Shown here one piece after another: positions 27,521 to 34,736 of a stretch of DNA of 34,736 bases (positions are counted from its first letter, which is position 1; the number at the start of each line of letters is the position of its first letter). Below the pieces are notes generated by a model. The model did no database searches, was not told the origin of the DNA, and saw only the letters and a program-made list of their open reading frames with translations. The position numbers were made by a program, and so were the translations under genes. Where the stretch lies: assembly GCA_013820875.1 (NCBI GenBank), contig JACDHS010000048.1, positions 1 to 34,736 of the forward strand, read 5' to 3'. This stretch comes from Verrucomicrobiota bacterium. Lineage in GTDB: Bacteria > Verrucomicrobiota > Verrucomicrobiia > Limisphaerales > JACDHS01.

Positions 27521-29881
27521 ATGGGAAAGTTTTTGCATAGGAGTAACAGAGCTCAACGAAGATCTCATATTTTGCTCTATTCACTTGTGGTCTGCATCCT
27601 CAGCAGCACCGCGATGCGAGCAGCCACTTACTACGTGCGATTGAGCGGTGACAACGCGAATGATGGGCTTTCACCGGAAACCGCCTGGCGAGGTATCGAT
27701 AAAGTCAATTCCGTCAATTTCACAGCAGGAGACAATATCCTTTTCGAAGGGGGACAAACCTTCAGCGGCAATCTTTACTTTGATACACAGGACCGGGGAA
27801 CGGGCGCTAATCCAATCACCATCGGATCCTTCGGAACCATGCCGGCCAACATCAATGCAGGAGTGGAAACAGCCCTTTTCGCTTACAACACGGCAGGAAT
27901 CGTCATCAAAGATTTAAACTTCGTTGGAGTCGGGCCGCGAACCAATTCCAAAAACGGGATCACCTTCCTCACCGACCTGGAAAATGTGAAACTCTCCGGG
28001 ATTACCATTCAAAGGGTGAACGTCAGCGGATTCGGCCACAGCGGAATCAGCATTGTCGGTTGGAATGAGCGTTCCGGATATAACGATGTTCACATCAGCC
28101 ATGTCGCCGCTTTTGATAATCTTGATTCTGGTATTTCCACCGTTGCGCGAACTCCCAGGGCACATTCAAATATCTATATCGGTTACTCCAAAACCTTTCG
28201 CAATTTCGGCAATCCGGATGCAGAAAAGAATACAGGCAACGGGATCATTTTAGGTGGTGTGAACGTCGGCATGATCGAACGTTGTGTTTCTTACGAGAAT
28301 GGGAAGAACAACACCACTGGCGGAGAGGGCGGTGTCGGCATTTGGACTTATGACTCAGCACGGGTTGTGATTCAGTTTAACGAGGCGCATTCCAACCAAA
28401 CTTCAGGGCGAACTGATGGGGGTGGATTCGACCTGGACAACAACGTTCAGGATTCAATCCTTCAATACAACTATTCGCACAACAATGACGGCTCTGGCCT
28501 GCTCCTCGGCACCGATGCAGCAAACACGAGGAACATCATCCGCTACAACATCAGCCATAATGATGGGCGAAAAAACGGATACCCTGGCATGTTCATTTAT
28601 GGCCCGGTGAGCAATGCGGATATTTACAATAATACGATCATCCTAAACGAAATCGCTGGATCTCCTCCGGCGTTGCTCGTCCAGAATGGCGCGAGCAACC
28701 TGCGCTTCAGGAACAATATTTTTTATACAAAAGGCGGCGCCAGGTTGATCCGTATCCTGCCTGGGAGCAGCGATCTTGTATTCCAGGGAAACGCTTATCA
28801 CGCCGCAGACGGTCAATTCAGTATTGTTCAGGAGGGAGTCAATTACACCAGTCTAGCAGCATGGCAGGAGGCAACCGGCAAGGAACTAATGGGTGGCCAA
28901 AATGTGGGTTTGATCTCAGATCCTCAATTCATCGGCCCGGGTCGGGGAACAATACTAAATGATGCCACTGCAATAGAACTTTTGAACGGCTACCGCCTCA
29001 GGAGCTCATCGCCTTTATTAAACCAGGGACGTGATCTGCGTTCCCAATTTGGGATCAATCCAGGACAGCGCGATTTCCTCGGTAACAGCGCGGTATCCGC
29101 CACTCAATTCCATCCGGGAGCTCACGCGTTCGGCGGTGCATCCATTTACTTCCAAAATGCAGATGGGCGATTGGCCGCCTGGAATATGCAGGACACTTTG
29201 CTCGCCCAGGCAAAGATTCTGCGTGAGGGCACCCGGGTTAACAGCAGCACCTGGCGAGCTTTTGCCACCACCGACATCAACACAGATGGATCCCCGGACG
29301 TGCTGTTTCAAAACGCGAACAGCTCGGTCTCCGTGTGGCTAATGGATGGGACGACTTTTCTCAGTTCAGCCCGGTTGCGGGCGGGCGCCGGACCTGGCGT
29401 AGAATGGAGAGCCGTTGCCGCAACTGATCTCAACGGCGATGGACAAAGGGATGTGCTCTTTCAAAATCCCTCTGGACAATTGTTGGCGTGGTACATGAAC
29501 GGAACAACCTTCCTGAACGAAGCACTGCTGCTCAATGGTCAGACTCCTGGCGTCGGTTGGGTCGCAGTTGGAGCAAGTGATTTCAACCATGACGGTTCGG
29601 TCGATGTCCTCTTTCAGCACGACGACGGGCCTTTAATGGTGTGGCTAATTAAAGATTCCCAGTTTCAATCGCAGCCTCTGCGCAGCCGTGGCAGCCCAAC
29701 AGTGTGGACAATTGTTGCTCTCGTTGATCTGGATCAAGATGGAAGCACAGACATTATCTGGCGGCACGTAAACGGGCGGATGGCAGTTTGGAAAATGAAT
29801 CAAACTAATTTCGTGAGCTCAGCAGCGCTTCGCAACGGACAACCTGTAGCAGCAAACTGGCGTGTCATAGGCGCCCGCTAA
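27521..29881 (+). CDS. Secreted beta-helix protein with FG-GAP/VCBS-type tail
   Basis: 786 residues from the ATG at 27521, which follows GGAAGGGA at good spacing; the frame extends to 27449 but lacks a site there. A signal peptide ends near ...STAMRA|ATYYV. The first half is a right-handed parallel beta-helix domain (repeated N/I/Y turns such as YNNTIILN, FRNNIFY), opening with the extracellular lyase-like start YYVRLSGDNANDGLSPETAW. The tail (from about residue 540) has five copies of a roughly 48-residue unit with Ca-binding loops DINTDGSPDVLFQ, DLNGDGQRDVLFQ, DFNHDGSVDVLFQ and DLDQDGSTDIIW. It may bind or cut polysaccharide; the activity is not shown. Paralogue of the next gene. Confidence 0.87.
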   Translation: MGKFLHRSNRAQRRSHILLYSLVVCILSSTAMRAATYYVRLSGDNANDGLSPETAWRGIDKVNSVNFTAGDNILFEGGQTFSGNLYFDTQDRGTGANPITIGSFGTMPANINAGVETALFAYNTAGIVIKDLNFVGVGPRTNSKNGITFLTDLENVKLSGITIQRVNVSGFGHSGISIVGWNERSGYNDVHISHVAAFDNLDSGISTVARTPRAHSNIYIGYSKTFRNFGNPDAEKNTGNGIILGGVNVGMIERCVSYENGKNNTTGGEGGVGIWTYDSARVVIQFNEAHSNQTSGRTDGGGFDLDNNVQDSILQYNYSHNNDGSGLLLGTDAANTRNIIRYNISHNDGRKNGYPGMFIYGPVSNADIYNNTIILNEIAGSPPALLVQNGASNLRFRNNIFYTKGGARLIRILPGSSDLVFQGNAYHAADGQFSIVQEGVNYTSLAAWQEATGKELMGGQNVGLISDPQFIGPGRGTILNDATAIELLNGYRLRSSSPLLNQGRDLRSQFGINPGQRDFLGNSAVSATQFHPGAHAFGGASIYFQNADGRLAAWNMQDTLLAQAKILREGTRVNSSTWRAFATTDINTDGSPDVLFQNANSSVSVWLMDGTTFLSSARLRAGAGPGVEWRAVAATDLNGDGQRDVLFQNPSGQLLAWYMNGTTFLNEALLLNGQTPGVGWVAVGASDFNHDGSVDVLFQHDDGPLMVWLIKDSQFQSQPLRSRGSPTVWTIVALVDLDQDGSTDIIWRHVNGRMAVWKMNQTNFVSSAALRNGQPVAANWRVIGAR

Positions 29882-29920
29882 TCTCTGTAAAAGGGCCGCA
29901 TAATCTCTTCTGGCATATGC

Positions 29921-29937
29921 CCTGCTAAATAGGCAGG
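29921..29937 (+). promoter_or_regulatory. Small hairpin over the Shine-Dalgarno of the second beta-helix gene
   Basis: CCTGC (29921-29925) can pair with GCAGG (29933-29937), which includes the AGG of the ribosome site before the ATG at 29941. It could lower translation of this gene; the stem is only 5 bp. Confidence 0.35.
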
Positions 29938-29940
29938 ACA

Positions 29941-31764
29941 ATGAGGTTTTACTTCCGAAGCACCTTTGCTTCCCTGTCAGTATTTACATTTCTAACGCTT
30001 GGTTTTGTCTCCGAATTAGACGCCGCCACATACTACGTAAGCCCCAATGGAAATGATTCCAACAACGGTCTTTCCACTTCTGCCCCGTGGCGAACCATTA
30101 GCAAGGTGAATGGTGTGAACTTCGCTGCCGGTGATAGAATTCTATTCCAGGGCGATGCAACATTTGCAGGAACCATTTCCCTGGATGCCAACGACCGGGG
30201 AACCAGCAGCAATCCGATCATCGTGTCTTCTTATGGTACGGGCCGTGCCACAATCAACGCCGGCAATGAAACAGGGTTTCTCGCTTTCAACACTGCTGGC
30301 ATTACGTTGAGCAATCTGAAGTTCGTCGGCGCAGGTGCATCCGTGAACACCAAAGACGGTGTCAATTTCTACACAGGCCTATCGGGCAATGTGAAATTAG
30401 ATGGGATTACCATCGACAACGTGGAAGTCAGTGGATTCGGCAAATGTGGTGTGAGTGTCGGCTCCTGGAATAATCAAACTGGCTATCGCGATGTACGAAT
30501 CACCAATGTTTTCGCGCATGACAATTTACACGCTGGAATAGCCACTTACGCCCAGGTTCCCAATGTCCATTCCAACGTTTACGTAGGCAGTTGTGTTGCT
30601 TACAACAATTTCGGGAATCCGAAATCTTCAGGAAACACGGGGAGCGGCATCGTTCTCGGCAACGTGATCAACGCCACAATCGAACGTTGCGTAGCTTACA
30701 GCAACGGCAAGAACAATTTTGCCCCCACAGAAGGTCCGGTCGGTATTTGGGCTTACGACTCTTCTTACGTCACCATTCAATACAACGAGGCTTACTCAAA
30801 CCGGACAGGCAGCGGCAAGGATGGCGGCGGATTCGATCTCGACATCAATGTCAGCAATTCGATCATGCAGTACAACTACTCCTATGACAACGATGGCGCG
30901 GGCTATCTGCTCTGCTGCGGGAATGATAATCGCGATAATGTCATTCGCTATAACATCAGTGCAAATGATGGCCGGAAGAACGGTTACGCTGGAATTCACA
31001 CCTACGGCAATATCACCGGAGCGGAGATCTATAACAACACCGTCTATCTTACCCAAACCAATGGATCACCGCGTGCCGTGTTGTTGGTCACTGGCACCAC
31101 CAATCTTCGTTTCCTGAACAACATCTTCTACGGAGTGGGTGGAGCCCGACTGTTGGAAGCCAGCTCCGGGCAGTCCGGCCTGGTGTTCCTAGGTAACAAC
31201 TACTTCGCCACCAATGGCAGTTTCAGCATTCGCTTCAACAATGTGAATTACTCAACGCTCGATTCCTGGCGAAATGCCTCAGGACAGGAAACAGTGAGTG
31301 GAGTAGCAATCGGCTCTGGCATGGATCCCAAATTAGTGGCCCCGGGAACTGGTGGCATCCTGAACAACGCGTATGGATTGACTAACGTCACCGCTTACAA
31401 ATTGCAGAAAGACTCACCCATGATCGATCGCGGCGTGAATCTCAATACCTACTATTCGACCACCGGCCTGACAGATTTCTATGGCGCCCCGCTGATGCAA
31501 GGCGCTGGCTTCGACGTTGGAGTTCACGAGTGGACTCCGGACTTTGTACAAGTCTCCCGTCTCGATGCGCCTTTGTTCAAAGATGGAGTGTTTAGCTTTG
31601 AGGCAATTGGACCAATTGGCGCCACGAATGCCGTTCAATTCTCCACTGATCTTGTCTCATGGGCCACTCTGACGAATATCGTCAACACCACTGGGACGAT
31701 CACTTTCGAAGACATCCCAGTAAAAGGAACAACACGCAAATATTTCCGATCGAAGCAGCTTTAA
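29941..31764 (+). CDS. Secreted beta-helix protein, paralogue with different tail
   Basis: 607 residues with a signal peptide (FRSTFASLSVFTFLTLGFVSE, cleaved near LDA|ATYYV). The beta-helix domain is collinear with that of the upstream gene along its full length: shared landmarks include ATYYV, FGNP, GGGFDLD, NDGRKNGY, and NLRFxNNIFY. Instead of the Ca-loop repeats it ends in a short sandwich-like tail, VQFSTDLVSWATLTNIVNTT, ending in RKYFRSKQL, of the kind common at C-termini of verrucomicrobial secreted proteins. AGGA lies just before the ATG. Only 59 bases separate the two genes, so this is a tandem duplication with tail change. Substrate unknown. Confidence 0.87.
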   Translation: MRFYFRSTFASLSVFTFLTLGFVSELDAATYYVSPNGNDSNNGLSTSAPWRTISKVNGVNFAAGDRILFQGDATFAGTISLDANDRGTSSNPIIVSSYGTGRATINAGNETGFLAFNTAGITLSNLKFVGAGASVNTKDGVNFYTGLSGNVKLDGITIDNVEVSGFGKCGVSVGSWNNQTGYRDVRITNVFAHDNLHAGIATYAQVPNVHSNVYVGSCVAYNNFGNPKSSGNTGSGIVLGNVINATIERCVAYSNGKNNFAPTEGPVGIWAYDSSYVTIQYNEAYSNRTGSGKDGGGFDLDINVSNSIMQYNYSYDNDGAGYLLCCGNDNRDNVIRYNISANDGRKNGYAGIHTYGNITGAEIYNNTVYLTQTNGSPRAVLLVTGTTNLRFLNNIFYGVGGARLLEASSGQSGLVFLGNNYFATNGSFSIRFNNVNYSTLDSWRNASGQETVSGVAIGSGMDPKLVAPGTGGILNNAYGLTNVTAYKLQKDSPMIDRGVNLNTYYSTTGLTDFYGAPLMQGAGFDVGVHEWTPDFVQVSRLDAPLFKDGVFSFEAIGPIGATNAVQFSTDLVSWATLTNIVNTTGTITFEDIPVKGTTRKYFRSKQL

Positions 31765-31771
31765 GAGGGTG

Positions 31772-32080
31772 TTACAGGTTTCTGTGTAAGTCGTTGCAAT
31801 AAGGAGAAACGCATAAAATCGATCGCTGGCACTCAGCTATCTTCGGCCATTCACCGACTTTGGTGAAGTTCTTGCGAATCTGTTTCTCCCGTTTCGGGTC
31901 CAGGTGCCACTTCTTGAGATGCGGCTGGTCGTTGTTGTTGCCGGTGTAAACGATTTCTGAATATTCCGGCGGCAGAATCTCATCCAGTGCCTCCTTGTAA
32001 AAAGCGCAGGCCTCCCGGTCCACACCCACGAGGAACGCTTTATAGCCGAGCGGTTCCACATTTCCCCGGAAATGATCGGC
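31772..32080 (-). pseudogene. hsdR: Remnant of a type I restriction enzyme R subunit
   Basis: The segment from about 32075 down to 31838 encodes text typical of the HsdR helicase region: ADHFRGNVEPLGYKAFLVGV, REACAFYKEALDEILPPEYS, VYTGNNNDQPHLKKWHLDPK, REKQIRKNFTKVGEWPK. It then leaves the family where ILIVTEKLLTGFDAP would be expected, and stops. A full HsdR has roughly 800-1100 residues, so under a tenth remains. No hsdM or hsdS is seen. It is a decayed piece of a restriction system. Confidence 0.8.
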
Positions 32081-32131
32081 TTCTCCGCTTCCGGCGCTTT
32101 GAAGAGCAATCCCGCCGCTTTGATGCCTGCT

Positions 32132-33439
32132 CTATTCTTGAATAGTGTAAAAGTGAGACGGCAAATCACTCATTTTCGCTTTTTCGTGAAATTCAGGATA
32201 GGGCAAAAACAAGGTTCCGTTTGCTCGCGCCACGCCCAAAACATTTCCGAATGGACTCCCAATATCCAAATCACGCGTGTGAATGAAGCCACTATTGGTT
32301 CTTTTAAAAATAACGACATCCAAGGCCAATCGCCCTGTCTTTGGAGACTCCTTCTCTTGATGGCGAGCCAGCACCAGAACGTAGTCTTTCCCTTCAAAGG
32401 TATCCGCGGCAGTCAGCAAAACCGCGCATTCATTGAGCTTAAGACCAGTGCGCGAATAATAAACTTCCGCTTTGGCACCGGGACGGATGCCTGTCTCGCT
32501 CAACCAGACTCGTCCGCTTTCATCTGAATTTTGGATTAACACCTCTGCATTCCCAACGCGCATGGCATGCCAAAACGATCGGTAAGCCAAAACGGGAGTG
32601 GAAAAATCAGATTCAAAATGTTCGAGAACATCAAATCTAACCGGCGGATTCAATATCTGAGCGTGGTAATGATTGATCCAATCTTTCCATGATTTTATCT
32701 CAATCCCTCTGTTTTCCAGATCGAACGCCTGCTTGAATTGATTGACGATAGCTGGTTTTGTCTTTTTGTCGTGGAAACTCTGAATGATCTTCTCTTGTTC
32801 TTCCGATCGACGTTGTTTAAAGACCACTTTGGCTTCTTCTTCGCTCCTAAAAAAATTAGCATCTGGTTTGAATACCCATCTTGAGTCCATGTGCAGCAAT
32901 TGTTCTTCTATTCTCTTATCGGGCGCATCTGGTAATAGTTTCCAACCATCCCCAGATCGACGTTGAAAAACAACGCGAGCCTTCAATCCTGGTTGTTCTC
33001 TGTGGTTTTCTTTGGTGTTTTCACGCAGTGCAGGAATTACTGTCGCGGCCCGTAGTTCATTTATTCCATCTTCCTGATTTGAAAGAATGGCTTCTGTGCC
33101 GATAAGGAATCCAAAATCGCTCGCTGCTTGCCATTCCTCAAAAAGCGAGACGACGTTCTCCGGCGGGTTCTTTGCATCAATGTTCAAAAAGAATTGAGCA
33201 AACTCAGTGAAGTTTTTCGTTTTCGCTGCGTTTACGGCGCGACCTAGAGTTTGATTAGCATCTGATAAGCCAGAAGCAGTTGCGGTAATACCTTGACCGC
33301 TCCAGCGTGCAGTCCATTTACCCTTTTCTCCTGAAATACTTGATGTGTCATTGGCGATTGCCTGAAAACACATAAGTAGCAACGCTCCGAGAAACGCCTT
33401 CGATGGCGAACTGATTTTATGGAATGTATAGTTTAGCAT
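32132..33439 (-). CDS. Unrecognised secreted protein
   Basis: 435 residues, ATG start at 33439. A signal peptide is plausible (SSPSKAFLGALLLMCFQAIANDT). The body is charged and soluble with no motif I recognise; it has helix-rich parts (EEEAKVVFKQRRSEEQEKI) and a C-terminal half that looks beta-rich (YVLVLARHQ, LALDVVIFKR). No membrane span beyond the signal. It starts 20 bases after a smaller unknown gene, suggesting co-transcription. I assign no function. Confidence 0.7.
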   Translation of the reverse strand: MLNYTFHKISSPSKAFLGALLLMCFQAIANDTSSISGEKGKWTARWSGQGITATASGLSDANQTLGRAVNAAKTKNFTEFAQFFLNIDAKNPPENVVSLFEEWQAASDFGFLIGTEAILSNQEDGINELRAATVIPALRENTKENHREQPGLKARVVFQRRSGDGWKLLPDAPDKRIEEQLLHMDSRWVFKPDANFFRSEEEAKVVFKQRRSEEQEKIIQSFHDKKTKPAIVNQFKQAFDLENRGIEIKSWKDWINHYHAQILNPPVRFDVLEHFESDFSTPVLAYRSFWHAMRVGNAEVLIQNSDESGRVWLSETGIRPGAKAEVYYSRTGLKLNECAVLLTAADTFEGKDYVLVLARHQEKESPKTGRLALDVVIFKRTNSGFIHTRDLDIGSPFGNVLGVARANGTLFLPYPEFHEKAKMSDLPSHFYTIQE

Positions 33440-33459
33440 GAATCATTGAAAATACGGGC

Positions 33460-33771
33460 CTATGCAGACCGTTTTGTGGTCACCGGAGAAGTATAGGATC
33501 CCGTTATTGGATTCGGCATCCCTCCGCTGAATGGTCCTATTTGATAACTGGAATTATAGTAATAGCTCCAAGCAAACTTAGTCTTATGATAAACCGTCGG
33601 AACATTCGGTCCGATCCACTCCAACCAAGCATTGTAACTTACACTGGCAATCGTGATCGGCGAAAGCGAAATCGACATAACCTTCTCATACTTACCTACT
33701 TCTGAAGTATGCAAAAACCAACAGCAGTTAAGGTTAGGATCAGGGCGAGCCAATAATTTCTCTGAATCCAT
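33460..33771 (-). CDS. Small unrecognised protein
   Basis: 103 residues, ATG at 33771. It has adjacent cysteines (NLNCCWFLHTSEVG), a Trp/Tyr-rich middle (YNAWLEWIGPNVPTVYHKTK, FAWSYYYNSSYQ) and a Gly/Pro/Thr-rich end. There is no signal peptide or membrane span. It lies 20 bases before the next unknown gene. It could be a real small gene or the tail of a lost larger one; I do not recognise a family. Confidence 0.45.
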   Translation of the reverse strand: MDSEKLLARPDPNLNCCWFLHTSEVGKYEKVMSISLSPITIASVSYNAWLEWIGPNVPTVYHKTKFAWSYYYNSSYQIGPFSGGMPNPITGSYTSPVTTKRSA

Positions 33772-33880
33772 TCTTTTCGGAAATTACTTTTGGTAATCGC
33801 TATAAACACAGATGTTTCAGCAGAAAAGCATTCACCCAACATGTGGTTGGCTTTTCAAGCGGCCTTCTTCGCATCGTCGG

Positions 33881-34259
33881 CGTAACCGAGTCCCAAAACG
33901 ATCGTTTTACGTCTCTGTAAACGTAACCGAGAGAGAAATGCGGGGAAAGTTGCCTCTGTAAACGTAACCGAGGGAGAAATGCGCGGAAAGTTGTCTCTGT
34001 AAACGTAACCGAGAGGGAAATGCGGGGAAAATTGTCTCTGTAAACGTAACCGAGAGAGAAATTCGGGGAAAGTTGTCTCGGTAAACGTAACCGAGAGAGA
34101 AATGCGCGGAAAGTTGCCTCGGTAAACGTAACCGAGAGAGAAATTCGGGGAAAATTGCCTCTGTAAATGTAACCGAGAGGGAAATGCGCGGAAAATTGAC
34201 TCTGTAAACGTAACCGAGAGAGAAATGCGGGGAAAGTTGTCTCTGTAAACGTAACCGAG
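33881..34259. repeat. Tandem array with exact 41-bp period, ten cores
   Basis: The core CGTAACCGAG occurs at 33881, 33922, 33963, 34004, 34045, 34086, 34127, 34168 (one change), 34209 and 34250, always 41 bp apart. Each unit also has TCTCtGTAAACGTAACcGAGA, a 7-bp inverted repeat around a 7-base loop that is perfect in the units reading TCTCGGT. Between units a purine-rich stretch (gaaatgcggggaaag) varies slightly. As 41 is not a multiple of three, the long ORFs across it cycle through all frames and are not genes. A 14-bp palindrome AAAACGATCGTTTT lies in the first unit (33895-33908). Confidence 0.92.
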
Positions 34260-34480
34260 AGGGCATTTTTGACGATTGGAAGGTTCCCGGAGGGATGAAC
34301 AAACGTTCAGTTCAGTGACGCCACCCAAACGCACCGCTTTCGCACAAGCGACCAATAGTCCGCCCACCACACCGACACACCATCACCCTTATCGCGGCTA
34401 CCTTGTCCGCCAGGCAGTCGGAAGTTTGAACGGATGGAAGGTGAAAGAACGGGCATTTTGCCGGATACGGTGGGACACAC
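34260..34480. other. Junction region between the 41-bp array and the recombinase remnant
   Basis: No gene is supported. The recombinase frame remains open into this part down to 34307, but the protein there no longer resembles the family, so a recombination or deletion junction lies near 34481. Confidence 0.5.
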
Positions 34481-34736
34481 CAGGGCATTCATGGCCTGGT
34501 TCTGTGTGGCCGGGGCAACATTGCCATTGATCGCCAAATCACTGAGAAAGGATTCGACCTTGGGTTCACTGGGAAACAGGTCGTCCCGGGACTTCATCCG
34601 GTGAAAAGCAACATAACGTCTGATCCAATCGATGTAGGATCGCTCCGTGTGAATGGAATAGTGCAGCAGCCGCATTTTGGTGCGCACCTGATCCAACAGT
34701 TTGGGTTCTGAAACTGCACCGGAGTGACCTTGACTT
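34481..34736 (-). pseudogene. N-terminal remnant of a tyrosine recombinase (IntI-like), partial
   Basis: The minus-strand frame enters from the right edge and encodes the SAM-like, DNA-clasping N-terminal domain of a phage/integron-type integrase: LLDQVRTKMRLLHYSIHTER, SYIDWIRRYVAFH, VESFLSDLAINGNVAPATQN, QAMNAL. Where the family continues into the catalytic domain, the sequence changes abruptly (VCPTVSGKMP...) and ends at 34307. No R-H-R-Y catalytic residues are present, so it is inactive. The true start lies outside the window or close to its edge. Confidence 0.8.

Noticed and set aside
33855-34370. 171-residue and 131-residue frames across the 41-bp array
   Set aside because: The period is not a multiple of three, so the protein cycles through three unrelated texts. 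This is the mark of non-coding repeats.
33881-34736. Integron with attC array next to an IntI-like gene
   Set aside because: The repeats are uniform 41-bp units without cassette genes between them, and the recombinase lacks its catalytic domain.

Overview
The window reads as chromosomal DNA of a soil-type Verrucomicrobiota, probably near Pedosphaera / Limisphaerales. The grounds are the DUF1501 plus DUF1549/DUF1553 (PSD1) cytochrome pair, large secreted beta-helix and heparinase-like proteins, a stand-alone DUF3500 protein, and a bacterial F-type ATP synthase in atpBEFHAG order. This is an inference from gene content; no rRNA is present.

Layout. (1) 1-5243: F1Fo ATP synthase genes atpB, atpE, atpF, atpH, atpA, atpG on the minus strand, closed by an intrinsic terminator right after atpG, so atpD and atpC are not in this transcript. 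Several strong inverted repeats sit between the genes. (2) 5720-10076: a two-gene planctomycete/verrucomicrobial-type unit (PSD1 cytochrome, then DUF1501) overlapping by 11 bases. (3) 10136-12309: an MCE lipid-transport pair (MlaE permease, MlaD) with no ATPase beside it, a DUF3185 membrane protein and tRNA-His(GTG). (4) 12391-12684: a non-coding tandem array with an exact 42-bp period. (5) 12881-16163: a short surface-polysaccharide unit on the minus strand: NusG/RfaH-like factor, WbpP-type UDP-GlcNAc 4-epimerase, DegT-type sugar aminotransferase. A MITE-like palindromic element lies inside it. (6) 16438-18430: a double-domain CbiX-like protein and a secreted DUF3500 protein, followed by a second, fuller copy of the palindromic element. 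(7) 18786-20608: leuA preceded by what looks like a complete leucine attenuator: promoter, 22-residue leader peptide with six Leu codons, antiterminator strand and intrinsic terminator. (8) 20709-27264: nitroreductase, secreted heparinase II/III-like protein, and pyruvate phosphate dikinase with a good promoter and terminator. (9) 27521-31764: two tandem paralogous secreted beta-helix proteins with different C-terminal tails. (10) 31772-34736: a decayed accessory patch with a type I restriction hsdR remnant, two unrecognised genes, a second non-coding tandem array (41-bp period, 10 cores), and the N-terminal remnant of a tyrosine recombinase running off the right edge.

How the parts fit. The energy, leucine and pyruvate genes are housekeeping. 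The heparinase-like and beta-helix proteins fit extracellular polysaccharide handling. The NusG-like, epimerase and aminotransferase genes fit making a surface glycan with an amino sugar. The strongest regulatory signal is the leuA attenuator. The strongest unexplained structures are the two roughly four-helical-turn tandem arrays and the two-copy palindromic element.
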